From contig JAHBMJ010000090.1 in NCBI GenBank assembly GCA_018398765.1, positions 66,712 through 111,711 of the forward strand: DNA of 45,000 bases. The letters are read 5' to 3'. Source of the DNA: Chromera velia (taxonomy: Eukaryota; Sar; Chromeraceae). This document shows positions 20,675-30,829 of the stretch, one piece after another; the first letter of the stretch is position 1, and the number at the start of each line of letters is the position of its first letter. Both the position numbers and the translations under genes were made by a program. The notes below the pieces were generated by a model that saw only the letters and a list, made by a program, of their open reading frames with translations, did no database searches and was not told where the DNA came from.

Positions 20675-20750
20675 TAGCATTCATGACATAGTGGTTAGTA
20701 CGTACGATTAACAATCAAAAGGTCCCGGGCGCGGGTTCAATTCTCGTTTA
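20675..20750 (+). other. tRNA-like segment with A and B boxes inside the 5' LTR
   Basis: A-box-like TGACATAGTGG (20684-20694) and a perfect B box GTTCAATTC (20735-20743) have tRNA-like spacing. The order AAC..AAAGGTCCCGGG resembles valine tRNA (AAC) types. A T-arm stem can form, but the acceptor and anticodon stems do not pair well, so this is a tRNA-derived segment and not a working tRNA gene. A second copy lies in the 3' LTR. Confidence 0.6.
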
Positions 20751-20770
20751 CCTGCTTTCTAAATCATATA

Positions 20771-21060
20771 TTATCATCCGAAAGACTTCCTCTTATGAAA
20801 GACTTTGTGATGAAAGACTTCTTCTTGTGAAAGACTTCGTAACAAAAGACTTCCTCTTGTGAAAGACTTTGTAACGAAAGACTTCCTTTCGTGAAAGACT
20901 TCATAATGAAAGACTTCCTTTCGTGAAAGACTTCATAATGAAAGACTTCCTCTGTGAAAGACTTTGTGATGAAAGACTTCCTCTTGTGAAAGACTTTGTG
21001 ATGAAAGACTTCCCCCTATGAAAGGCTTCATAATGAAAGACTTCCACCCACGCGAAAGGC
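20771..21060 (+). repeat. GAAAGACTT tandem array in the 5' LTR
   Basis: Units starting GAAAGACTT alternate between about 17 and 15 bases (GAAAGACTTCCTCTTGT, GAAAGACTTTGTGAT), giving a ~32-bp period. On the minus strand it yields a repetitive Phe/Ser/Lys frame that is not a gene. The same array is at 25504-25775. Confidence 0.85.
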
Positions 21061-21645
21061 TTTATGTTGGCCTGTATCACCGCATGATAGCCTGTATCAC
21101 TGCGTGAAGGACTTTCCGAAAGACTTGCTATGCGGAACATTTTCATAATCATGAGAAGTTTTGACAAGAATCAACAGACCAAAAAGTCACAACCAACCAA
21201 TCAGAATTCCAAAATCTTGTTTCGTAAACCTTCCAACCAACTTTCAAGAAAACATCTTACCCTAAGGCATTCCACTTAGAACATATCAGAGAGGAGACTC
21301 TAACAGTCTCTTGTTCCTTCTGCTAACATAGTTATATCTTGTAGCATCCATAAATACTCCTAGAGGGCTTTAAGCTAAAACATCCCATCAGAAACACCTT
21401 CCTAAAGTACAAAAACCTCCCAGGCGGCGAAGCCCTGTCCGTTGTACGTTCTAATAAAAACCTAAGGCTAAGTATCATTTCTTCTCTGCTAATTCCCTAT
21501 TATACATTTCTATATTCTCTACTTCCCCTTTGTTCTCCTTTTAACATCTTAGTCAGCTTATATAAACCCGAATATATATACATTTATACATATACATTTA
21601 TCTGGCTTTCTTCCTGGTTAAGCACACTAGGAGTAGGTCGGAACA

Positions 21646-22453
21646 CGTGGTGACTTGCCAGTGAGAGTCGACCCTTCATCAGGAGTGAAAAAAAAAAAAC
21701 ATTATTTTTTAAGCCATAAAAACCACTCTATTTCTTAGTATTTCTTAGTCAAACTTCAACAGATAGACCAAAAATTCGTATTCAATATTTTGGTAATTTT
21801 CTAAAATTTAAAACAATGCATCAAAGAATTTTACTGAATTTTTACATTTTCAAATATACTTGGCTGGACTAAATCTCGCAACAGTTCTTCCTTGCAGGAA
21901 GAACCCGTTTTGTAAAACGTTGACAAAAAGCTGGTCTCGAATCGCATCGCTTGATCTCGTAATATCTGGAGTACCAAATTTATCACATAAATTTCATCAT
22001 CATAAATACACATTTGTGCCGGTATATTCTACTCTTTAGTATAAATAAATCCCTGCAGCAGACAAAACAAAATAACCAAACAAGCTCAAAAACACTAACC
22101 TCCTATCAACTTCTACCAAAGCGCCCCCTATATCAGGAGAATACTCAAAATCATCATTGGAGATATTCCACGGACACCTACAACAAACCGAGCAGAACAA
22201 GCACAGGCTTTTGTTGATAAAGCTCTCGAAAGAAACTTCGAGTTCATCAACAACCCTGAAAATTTAACCGTCTTTCTACTTGACTAATACACCGCCTAGT
22301 ACACCGCCTACACTTGGGCACACAATCGTCAATCATCACGAACGCTCCAAGCACTTAATTTGGAGACAATCCCTCAAGAAAAATATATTTGCTATCGACA
22401 CCTCCATCTTCCACCCTTTCTTTTCTCACTAGCATGGTTTATTTGGGAGGGAT
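21646..22453 (+). other. Element leader and decayed N-terminal gag-like region
   Basis: Mostly AT-rich. A peptide-like stretch (RILKIIIGDIPRTPTTNRA, from about 22138) is read in a different frame from the main gag, which suggests a frameshift, and ends in a stop near 22284. Confidence 0.4.
21648..21665 (+). other. Primer-binding site candidate
   Basis: TGGTGACTTGCCAGTGAG lies two bases inside the 5' LTR and begins TGG, as expected for pairing with a tRNA CCA end. Which tRNA it matches is not decided. Confidence 0.5.
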
Positions 22454-22456
22454 TAA

Positions 22457-23860
22457 TCTAATCACACCCAAGTAAAATTAGTAAAGAGAGTCTTCACTAT
22501 ACCACCAATACCAAAAGCAAAAGCAAAAGCTATTGCCAAGGTAAAAGCAAAACCCAAAGCTCAGCCTAAAGCTAAAGCTTAACCGAAAGCAAAAGCAAAA
22601 GCTAAAGCTAAAGCTAAAGCTCAACTTACACCTCCACCCGCACAAGTAAATGAAGGAAATGAACAACTTGTAGTCAACCAAGAAGAAAACCCTCAAGAAA
22701 ACCCCGAGATACAAGCTGCACCAGCCACAGCGCCAATCGAAGATCAAGAAGACGTAGAAATGCAAGATGTTGCCGAAATAAATGAACAACAGGCGGGACA
22801 GGAAAATCAAGGTATAGACAATTATGTGAACCACGCCTCATAAAATCAACAGCCTAATGTAAATCTTAACCCGTTACAAATAACGATTGGATCTCTTGAT
22901 CCTAGTATGATGAGGGAACTCCAGAGACAGGGTGGAATTACCTTTCGAATTGATAAACAAGGCATGTGGCAGCCAGTTTTTCCCAAGAACATAAGAGAAA
23001 GCCGAAACCCATTGACTAATATAACAAATAGACAACAATATACTAGCAACGGTCATCGAGATATGCTTAAGGTCAAAATGGACCTACCCATATTCTTTGG
23101 TGATCGCTTGCAAGCAAAAGTATACTGGATTCACCTTCTTTGACTAAACAACCGAATGCAATGGAATTTTCTCGATTTTCGAGATATGTATTTCCCCTCT
23201 ACTCTTACTGGTAAAGCAAAAACATGGTATGACCAATTACCGTCGATAAGACTCCAGCAGATAGACAACATAGAAAGAATGCAAGAACTGTTCTTGAAGG
23301 AATACAAACTCATAGAAGCTGACCACTACTCAGCTGAAGAATGTCTCTTCACACTGAATCAGAAAACAATAGAATCTGTCGATAATTTTGCAAGTCGATA
23401 TAGAAGCCTTTGTAACGAATGCGGAAAAAACATTGACTCTGCCCAAGTATTCAGACATTTTATGAAAGGACTGAGAAATGAAATAGTTCACGTAACACTG
23501 AAATCAAAAACATACACATCTTTTCAAGACCTATTACATAAAACAAAGTCTTACTCATACGTTAGCACACCAAATGTGAGCACGTTAAGTTGCCAGCCTG
23601 AGCTAATCGGAACATCAGCAATTACTGAAGAAAACGGCACAGTCAAAAGAGAAGAAGAAAGGCTTCAGGTCCTTCTGCAAAATGAAATGAGCAGAATACC
23701 TAGGAGCGGATTGAGTGATCCTAATTGTACAAAATGTGCGGGTACACACTCATACGATCCAAATACAGGAATGTGTATCGTTGGTGCGGATACTATGTAT
23801 AAATACTGTCGAAAGAAAGGTCACGTGATGGCAGCTTGTCTCCATCTCAGAGAAGACTAA
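22457..23860 (+). pseudogene. gag: Gag of the LTR retrotransposon, with in-frame stops
   Basis: One frame runs from 22457 to a TAA at 23858-23860 but is broken by TAA at 22580-22582, TAA at 22841-22843 and TGA at 23141-23143, with no frameshift between them. The order is: Lys/Ala/Pro repeats (KAKAKA, KPKAQPKAKA), a Gln/Glu/Asn-rich acidic linker, a capsid-like domain with the gag hallmark LTGKAKTWYDQL and FASRYRSLCNECG, then a Cys-rich tail. The tail has CTKCAGTHSYDPNTGMC and a zinc-knuckle-like YKYCRKKGHVMAAC in which the first Cys is missing. In retroelements this protein forms the particle and binds the RNA. It is a dead or strongly decayed copy unless stops are read through. Confidence 0.85.
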
Positions 23861-25307
23861 ACATGACTTTTAGATTATACTCATCTCATACTTTCCCCAT
23901 CAAAGACCTGATTGGTAAAAGCTTTACAAGGATAAATAAGTAAAGACACATCAGAAGAGTGGTTAATGAAATGGACTAATCGAGTCGTTTCCATGTACCA
24001 CTTTATAAGACGTATATTATCAAGGAAAAATTAGGAGAGAAGAAAATCAAAGAAAAGAAAACGTACCGACCTTATGAATGTTACATATGTACATACAGAG
24101 ACACGCACATACACACAGCTGCAGATGATGTTATACCATAAACCAATGAAACCTCGAATAAAACTGAACTTTAAGTTCAGTTTATTCTGGCTGTTGTATT
24201 GTTTTACTTATCGTTTTAATTCCACCTCTATATTAATTGGCAGGGGATAGCTCCTTGCCGGAGTCACGGTTGCCCTGCTGGTAACTGTTGCCTGCTATAA
24301 ACCCCCAATCTTTTCCTAAGAGTAGTTTTACAGCTAGAACAACCTAATGGACATATCCCGGTCCGGACTCCTACTGAATTGCACCTGTTATGCTACAGCG
24401 GCAGGATAATCCCTCTGTCGGCAGCCTGATCACCTGCGGACAAGGATCAGCCAATTTGAGGCTAGATTAGAGGCTGTGCAAGAAATATCCCTGCTGGATA
24501 TACCCTGCTGGCTCGCTGAAACACATACTGTCAGTGAAAAAAAAAAAATGAAACCACAAAACAATAGCAAAACCGCTAAATTGAACTTTATAAGCACAGA
24601 TGACGCATAAACACAACGGCATACAACCAACCGAACTCACTAAAAAAAAAAAAGGTTTCTTTTTCTTATTTTCTATCCAATTCCCCATCGTTACAAGCTG
24701 TGTATCTTTCTTTATTAACATAAGTGGTTACCTTCGCTGATGAAATAATGTTGCTCCCAGCTTCAAACCCATCTCATAAGAAAACGAAAAGAAAGTTAAG
24801 ACTAAAGCGTCCTTGAGTGGTCTTACTTGTACTTGTTCTCCATAAAGTCAATTAATAAAAGAAGAAAAAAGAAAAAGATAATACTAAAGGAGAAAGAGGA
24901 GGACTCACACAATCTTTATTAATTACTATACCAAGAAAAAAATCGGAAAAATAATTTTATCTTGAAAAACTTGGTAAGAGATTAAAAGAAAAAGATTTAA
25001 ATCATACACAACAAAATTGCGTGGAAAAACTGCGGAAATGCATGCATGGATCTTGTTGATCTGCATGCCAAGTTTTGCCAACGCCGGCCAATGTATACAA
25101 GACGTTTACTAATTCTTAGTACAAAGAAGGAAGAGGAACATATTCTGTCGTTCTTTTTCATTGCTTCTACACGTAGACACATACACAATGTCCATATAAT
25201 ATCCAACAGATCTACTTTAAGATAATTTGAAGTGATGCAGTCATATGCTAACTTAATTGATTGTATGAAGAAAAGATCTTATTTAAACGCCCGTGGAATG
25301 GCGTCTT
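23861..25307 (+). other. Internal region of the LTR element without pol
   Basis: About 1.4 kb of AT-rich DNA between gag and the polypurine tract. I looked for reverse transcriptase, RNase H, protease and integrase motifs and found none in any frame; only short frames (under 90 codons) occur. Confidence 0.6.
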
Positions 25308-25319
25308 GGGGAAGGGGAA
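25308..25319 (+). other. Polypurine tract
   Basis: GGGGAAGGGGAA ends two bases before the 3' LTR, the expected place for plus-strand priming. Confidence 0.75.
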
Positions 25320-25321
25320 TA

Positions 25322-27080
25322 TGTTCTGTCAAACTTTCATGCTATAAAATATAAAAGGGTCAGACAGACTAAAAGTAGTCAAATGGGCAAGCGGCCCTAG
25401 CATTCATAATATAGTGGTTAGTACGTACAATTAATAATCAAAAGGTCCCGGGCGTGGGTTCAATTCTCGTCTACCTGCTTTTTAAATCATACATTATCAT
25501 CCGAAAGACTTCCTCTTATAAAAGACTTTGTGATGAAAGACTTCTTCTTGTGAAAGACTTCATGACAAAAGACTTCCTCTTATAAAAGACTTTGTGACGA
25601 AAGACTTCCTCTTGTAAAAGACTTTGTGACGAAAGACTTCCTTTTATGAAAGACTTTATAATAAAAGACTTCCTTTCGTGAAAGACTTCATGATGAAAGA
25701 CTTCCTCTGTGAAAGACTTTGTGATGAAAGACTTCCCCCTATGAAAGGCTTCATAATGAAAGACTTCCACCCACACGAAAGGCTTTATGTTGGCCTGTAT
25801 CACCGTATGATGGCCTGTATCACTGCGTGAAAGACTTTTCGAAAGACTTGCCATGCGGAACATTTTTACAATCACGAGAAGTTTTAACAAGAATCAACAA
25901 ACCAAAAAGTCACAACCAACCAATCAGAATTCCAAAATCTTCTTTTGTAAACCTTCTAACCAACTTTCAAGAAAACATCTTACCCTAAGGCATTCCACTT
26001 AGAACATATCAGAGAGGAGACTTTAACAGTCTCTTGTCCCTTCTGCTAACATAGTTATATCTTGTAGCATCCATAAATACTCCTAAATGATGATTGAGGG
26101 TTAAATCCTAGATCTAGCGACGCCAGATCCCAAGCCACTAACAAGGCTTTGAGGACAACTCAGAATACACATTCATACGGGGGGGGATAAGGAAGCCTGC
26201 ATGCCAATCGGATCGATTTGCCTTAAGGCACACCACATCTACGGAGGTGTATGGAGACATAAGCGCTTGGTACACGCATACACCACATTTATACATTAAA
26301 TTCTGAATCAATCCGAAAAGAGAGTAAAGGCAAAGATGGATGAGAGGTGATGAGAGAAAAAAATGGAGTTAATGACAGACTCTTTCGAAGATCTACACTG
26401 GCTTACGCCGCCCGAAGGCAAAGTGGCAACTCAATCGAAGCAATCAATACCACAATTCAGTCACCAACTTAACAAGGGAAGAGGGAACCACAAAGGTTCA
26501 AGTTTATGCTCGCAATATGATCAGCTGGTTTTTATGAGGAAGAAGTAAAGAGAGAAGAAAATTTGATAAAGACAAACACCTGGTCAATCAAGTACATACA
26601 CCCAAACATATATACAAACACCAAAAGCGCATCACCGAAAGCCTAATCGACCTTGCGGCCATCTCACAAGGTACTCGCAGATCTCTTGATGTGCTTGGAA
26701 GACCGTGCTCTCCCATGACTTGGGAGTTCCGTCTCCACCTTCGACAATCAGACGAGTCATTCGTCCTCCTGGCCCAGAGGGCTTTAAGCTAAAACATCCC
26801 ATCAAAAACGCCTTCCTAAAGTATAAAAACCTCCCAGGCGGCGAAGCCCTATCCAAACATCGAGACCAACAAGATCTGTTATGGTCTAATAAAAACCCAA
26901 GGCTAAGTATCATTTCTTCTCTGCTAATTCTCTATTATACATCTCTATATTCTCTACTTCCCCTTTGTTCTCCTTTTAACATCTTAGTCAGCTTATATAA
27001 ACCTGAATATATATATATTTATACATATACATTTATCTGGCTTTCTTCCTGGTTAAGCAAACTAGGAGTAGGTCGGAACA
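25322..27080 (+). repeat. 3' LTR (1759 bp, fuller copy)
   Basis: Carries the tRNA-like segment (B box at 25458-25466), the GAAAGACTT array (25504-25775) and the same 3' part (AATAAA-type signal near 26888, TATATAA near 26993). The stretch from about 26086 to 26774, missing from the 5' LTR, holds a 61-codon plus-strand frame (26363-26548) of unknown meaning. Confidence 0.88.
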
Positions 27081-27084
27081 GCAC
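27081..27084. repeat. Right target-site duplication of the LTR element (GCAC)
   Basis: Matches 20594-20597. Confidence 0.75.
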
Positions 27085-27879
27085 TAGTGCTAGCAATGTA
27101 AGTGAACTTATACTTTTGTGTTTCTAGTATACTTGTATAACTATGATGAGCAATCTAGTGAGCAATTGCTGTTTCGTATAATCATAAAGTATAGTTTTTA
27201 GAAGGAGATTAGGCTACAGGTACTTCACTGCGCTATACCTTCTTTCACGGTCTTTGTCTTTGTGACTGTCTGATGTAAAGACGCTTCAATTTGATAGACT
27301 AGCTAAGAGAAAACGTCTGGTTTGGGTCAATCATAATGGTTGTGTACACTTCACGCACATGCACTAATTGATTTTTGTGGTTGCATGCGCATGCACACAG
27401 ATTATTTTCACTTACGTGTGCATGCGATTGACCGCAGAAAGAGATACATGCGTGACGCCAACAGCTTTGAGTGACTCTGTATATGTCAGCATGCATGCTA
27501 GTTATGTTTTCACATAGTGTTTTCACTCGTGTACAGCCTCAGTTATGAACGGCTAGGCTCCCAATACCATGATAATACCTTAAAAAAAGAAAAAATAAAT
27601 TTAAGTCAAATCCCGATCGAATTATTTTTTGTTTTAATTTATTTTTTTAACATTCACTACGTTTTGAGCTTTGAGCTTCAACTTTGAAGCGGCTGCTTCA
27701 AAAAAATAAAGAAGATAATTAATAAAAAAGTAAAAGTCACTTAAAAAGTGACTTTAGGTGATTAATTAACTTTTTTATTTTTTTATATATGAGGAGCGGC
27801 CCCGGGAGCCTAGATGAAAGATTAGGTGGACATACCTGTAAAAAAACTCTCATATGGTTTTTACTCATACACAGCCCTA
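27085..27879. other. AT-rich spacer without a supported gene
   Basis: Contains GCATGC-rich words near 27355-27500 and a self-complementary AT-rich stretch near 27725-27790 (AAAAAGTCACTT/AAAAAGTGACTTT words). No gene is supported. Confidence 0.4.
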
Positions 27880-27880
27880 G

Positions 27881-28100
27881 GTGCCGGCTAGAGAAAAAAA
27901 AAAAGTAGACAATCTCGGGAGATCTTTTTTTTTTTTAATTTTTTATTTTTTGACTTTGAACAACATTTAACAACAGTTGTACAACATACAAACAACACTT
28001 GTACAACAGTTGAACAACAGTTGTTTGACTGAAAAAGAAAAAAGAAAAAAAAAAGTAGACGATCTAGAGAGATCTTTTTTTTTTTTTCTTTAGCCGACGC
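27881..28100. mobile_element. Small inverted-repeat element of the CTTTAGCCGACGC family
   Basis: Left end GTGCCGGCTAGAGAAAA, right end TTTTCTTTAGCCGACGC, with CTAG on both outer sides (27877-27880 and 28101-28104) as a possible target duplication. Each end also holds a palindromic AGATC/GATCT block (AGTAGACAATCTCGGGAGAT and AGTAGACGATCTAGAGAGAT), in direct orientation to each other. The core is ACAACA-rich and matches 4243-4317 in reverse. Confidence 0.6.
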
Positions 28101-28199
28101 CTAGACACAGCCTCGGCAGAAGACAAGAAGAGAGAACCGAGGAGGATGAACGATAGTCTTACAATGGAACAAGTTACGAAAGGATAGGAAAAACAGACA

Positions 28200-29245
28200 A
28201 AGCTCCTAGACGATGAAGTGGAAACAGAAAAGAAAGAAGAATGCAAAAGATGCACAGCAGTAAAAGAAAAGAACATGAAGATAGCTACCGAAAAGGAAGT
28301 GAGAGAGGCAATGAAAAAAGTAAAGAATCCTAAGAAGGCTGCTGGAAAGGATGGAATGCCTCCAGGTCTGCTCAGGTTGTGTGAAAAATCTTAAGTGATG
28401 GTGAATGTATATGCTGATTTGATCAATGCATCTTTTCGTTATGTGTCGTGGCCAGAGGGATGGAATGATTTACCGGTGACGGCATTGGCGAAGCCTGGCA
28501 AGTCATAGGCAGTGATGGGGGGATGGAAAAACATGCACCTTGCATGTGCAGACGTAAAATGGGGGGACACGATTCTCGGCAATAATGTAGAGAGAGAAGC
28601 AAGGCAGAACCTATGGCAGTTTGCATATAGAAAGAAAGCAGGAACATACGATGCCATCTTTCTTCTTTTGTTTATGATTGCCCACCATCTCTCTGTGATT
28701 ATGGCCCTCGTTGATTTCACTCGAGCTTTTGACGAAGTCAGGCATAGCAAGCTTGAGCAGTAACTGAGACAGGCAAGGGTTTCAGAGGAGTTAATTCGAT
28801 GGGCCCTGGCATCCGATTCACTCGAGAAAGTAAGAGCAAGAGTGAAAGGGACAGGAAAGTAGTATCCAGAACAGATAGGGACGAAACAAGGAGGGTCCAG
28901 TAGGCCCACTTTTTTCAAAAGATACGTACATAACCTGTCAGAGAGAGTAAGAAAGGAAGCGAGGGCTGGGAGAAGGAAAATAGGAGAACAGGGAGAAAGA
29001 CCGAAAGTACCGGTCGGAGAGGATAGGAGGTGGATAGATTATTTCTCCATATTATTTGCAGACGATACAACTTTGTTCGATGCAACAGACAGAGAATTAA
29101 ACAAACTGCTAGAGGGATTGAAGAAGTATGCAAAGCCGTCTCCTCTTTTCTGACAAATCGAGAGTACTGAGGTTTGGAAGGCAAAGGCAGACAAAAGAGA
29201 TCAGAATAGGCAGCATGGTACTAAAAGAAGAGAAAACACACCTGC
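28200..29245 (+). pseudogene. LINE-type reverse transcriptase, decayed
   Basis: Read in one frame, the sequence gives the RT blocks in order: AAGKDGMPPGLLR, QFAYRKKAGTYDAIFLL, MALVDFTRAFDEV (motif A), IGTKQGGSSRPTFF (motif B position) and FADDTTLFD (catalytic motif C). Stops interrupt it at 28392 (TAA), 28506 (TAG), 28761 (TAA) and 28860 (TAG). A frameshift near 29140 moves the following KSRVLRFGRQRQ to the next frame. The thumb region and everything after it are missing, because the next reading frame starts about 29240. No endonuclease domain is visible upstream. This is a fragment of a non-LTR retrotransposon. Confidence 0.85.
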
Positions 29246-29621
29246 AGGAGGAGCCATTGCCTGTCTTTTTAACGTCAACCGCCCAGTGCTGTACGCGTTC
29301 GAGAATCCACTCATCGGAAATCCGGTGTTGATCAAGATTGGGAGTACTTACAAAAATCCTGGTCAGCGGTTCAACCAGTATCATCTGTGCTACCCCTGGG
29401 GGATGTCTGTGATTTGCATACTCGTTTTACCATCCACAATGAGCAAAACCCGTCTAGAACACCTCGAAAAATTACTGCTCGAACTTTTGACTGAATACCG
29501 GCTGAAGAGCCTGACTTGTTTGTTTGAGTCCCGGCAAGAGTGGCTGGTCAACGTCTCATGGGAGCATGTCCTCACAACGTTCCGGAAATTTTGGGACACT
29601 ATAGTTAAAAACGTCTACTGA
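29238..29621 (+). pseudogene. GIY-YIG-like (T5orf172/MUG113-like) domain
   Basis: The frame RENTPAGGAIACLFNVNRP runs into VLYAFENP, then LIKIGSTYKNPGQRFNQYH, ending at TGA 29619-29621. The order (aromatic-rich YAFENP strand, KIGST, then R at a fixed distance) matches GIY-YIG-type nuclease folds of the T5orf172/MUG113 group as known from phages, giant viruses and fungi. Further conserved-looking residues are LEHLEKLLLELL and FESRQEWLV. There is no clear start codon; the frame begins where the LINE fragment ends. The same frame continues past the TGA into the chromodomain region, so this may be the front of one longer protein. Family assignment is from pattern only. Confidence 0.55.
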
Positions 29622-30605
29622 ACCGATTCATACCTTTTATAGTCTGACTACCACTTTTCTCCAGAGTATGTTTTAGACTCAGGATTCACTATATCACTTG
29701 ACTTAGCTGATCAGTCAGATTAGATGCGGCGGGAGCATACAGTGCCGTCTGCAGTTGCATTGACCCCTGAAGAAAAGGAAGAAAACAGACGGATGCGTGA
29801 GCTCCAGCGTTATCGAACAACGGAACAAGTAAAACAGATGACAGTCCAGGAGCTACGCTGGGCAGCGGGGTTTGATTATGAAGCACCAGCTGGAGATATG
29901 GATCTATTGAACGAATACCTTAGAGGAAAGGGGGTACCAAATTTTAGTGGTAGCAGCCATAGAGTGCCAATGGCAGCAACTACTGAGTAGGAGGTAGAAG
30001 AAATCTTAGATTACGACGAGCAACGCAATCGGTATAAGGTGAGGTAAAAAGATTATCCACTCGGAAAAGATAATCTGGCTTGGGTGAGTGCGGCCGATTT
30101 CAAAGGCTGTAGTGACCGGTTGTTGATTGAATATCACCACAAAGTCCGGAAAGACCTCCAGCTCCTTGATCAGCACCTCGCTGTATTGAACTTTGACCAG
30201 TGGGAACGGGAAATTGTAGACCATCCACCAACTTTAGTAAATGGAGTAAAAAAGGAAGAAGAAGGAGCTAGTGTAGAATGGATACCCAGCATAGAGTTGA
30301 AATATTATTTTAAATTTCAGCTTCCACTCAGTCTTCAAGAAGAACTAGCTGAAGCGCATCCTGCATTGAAGGCGTTGTATCAATCAGGAAGAAAACTGAG
30401 TACAAAAAGTTGTTCACCCTCGGCTGATGATCAAATGATGATAACTTAAGATCAACTTTCATCACGGACAAAGAGCCCATCAGGATGGATCAAAGCCATT
30501 CGGTCAATGCCTCACAAGCAATCAATCTCTTTTCGTCAATCTGCTTCTTCTTCTTCTCAGCCAGGTATCTTTCAGGAGATGGAGAATTTTATGCGAGATG
30601 ACTAG
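29622..30605 (+). pseudogene. Chromodomain-containing reading frame with in-frame stops
   Basis: Same frame as the preceding GIY-YIG-like part. Stops fall at 29640 (TAG), 29721 (TAG), 29988 (TAG), 30045 (TAA) and 30447 (TAA), with the last stop at 30603-30605. After a charged region (EEKEENRRMRELQRY) comes a chromodomain: EVEEILDYDEQRNRYKVR, stop, KDYPLGKDNLAWVSAADFKG. The stop at 30045 replaces the near-invariant Trp of the domain (KVRWKDYP expected). Downstream are acidic and hydrophobic stretches (FDQWEREIVDH, LKALYQSGRKL) and a Ser-rich tail. Chromodomains bind modified histone tails and are common at the C-terminus of retrotransposon integrases; no integrase core is visible here. Confidence 0.7.
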
Positions 30606-30825
30606 TCAACATGCCAAAGTAGTAGCCCTTGTAGTAACACTCTTTGCACATCCCAATAGTCATATCATTGGGAACTAGTAGCGTCTCACCGCACCACAGT
30701 CGTTTGGAAAAGAACTGATGAACACGCTGTTGGGTAGCTGATGAAGAGTGTACTATACGATCGAAAAACGACTTTGTACTCCAGCTTTTCCGAATAGCTG
30801 AGTAGACATCTGCGAAAGGATTCAT
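30589..30825 (-). CDS. Small hypothetical ORF (78 residues)
   Basis: Starts ATG after an AT-rich leader and encodes a protein of natural-looking composition (MNPFADVYSAIRKSW; VHQFFSKRLWCGE; CKECYYKGYYFG). Its end overlaps the end of the chromodomain frame by 17 bases in convergent orientation. No family is recognised. It may be a chance frame or part of the neighbouring element. Confidence 0.25.
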   Translation of the reverse strand: MNPFADVYSAIRKSWSTKSFFDRIVHSSSATQQRVHQFFSKRLWCGETLLVPNDMTIGMCKECYYKGYYFGMLTSHLA

Positions 30826-30829
30826 TTTT

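Larger units (their letters stand above)
20598..21645 (+). repeat. 5' LTR (1048 bp, internally deleted)
   Basis: It contains a tRNA-like segment (about 20675-20745), a GAAAGACTT tandem array (20771-21060), an AATAAA-type signal near 21450 and a TATATAA box near 21560. Compared with the 3' LTR it lacks about 690 bp after CATAAATACTCCTA near 21362, where the sequence jumps straight to GAGGGCTTTAAGC. Confidence 0.88.
20598..27080 (+). mobile_element. Complete non-autonomous LTR retrotransposon, 6483 bp
   Basis: Two related LTRs (20598-21645 and 25322-27080) start TGTTCTGTC and end GGTCGGAACA, with the short inverted repeat TGTTC/GAACA. They are flanked by the 4-bp duplication GCAC. A primer-binding-site candidate (TGGTGACTTGCC, from 21648) lies just inside the 5' LTR. 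A polypurine tract (GGGGAAGGGGAA, 25308-25319) lies just before the 3' LTR. The internal region carries a gag pseudogene and no protease, reverse transcriptase or integrase that I can see, so copying would have needed enzymes from another element. The gag type and layout fit a Ty3-like element, but pol is needed to classify it. Confidence 0.9.

Noticed and set aside
20684-20743. Functional tRNA gene (Val, AAC) in the LTR
   Set aside because: A and B boxes are present, but acceptor and anticodon stems do not pair; treated as a tRNA-derived segment.
20771-21060. CRISPR-like array of regularly spaced repeats
   Set aside because: Units are direct tandem copies without unique spacers, inside an LTR of a eukaryotic element.
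20901-21167. Minus-strand 88-residue frame of repeated Phe/Ser/Lys units, and its relative at 25516-25890
   Set aside because: Produced by the GAAAGACTT tandem array in the LTRs.
22457-30605. Alternative nuclear genetic code (stop codons read as amino acids)
   Set aside because: The ankyrin and cyclase genes use no internal stops over about 1750 codons and end in TGA; mutation of mobile elements is simpler, though read-through in elements is left as a testable option.
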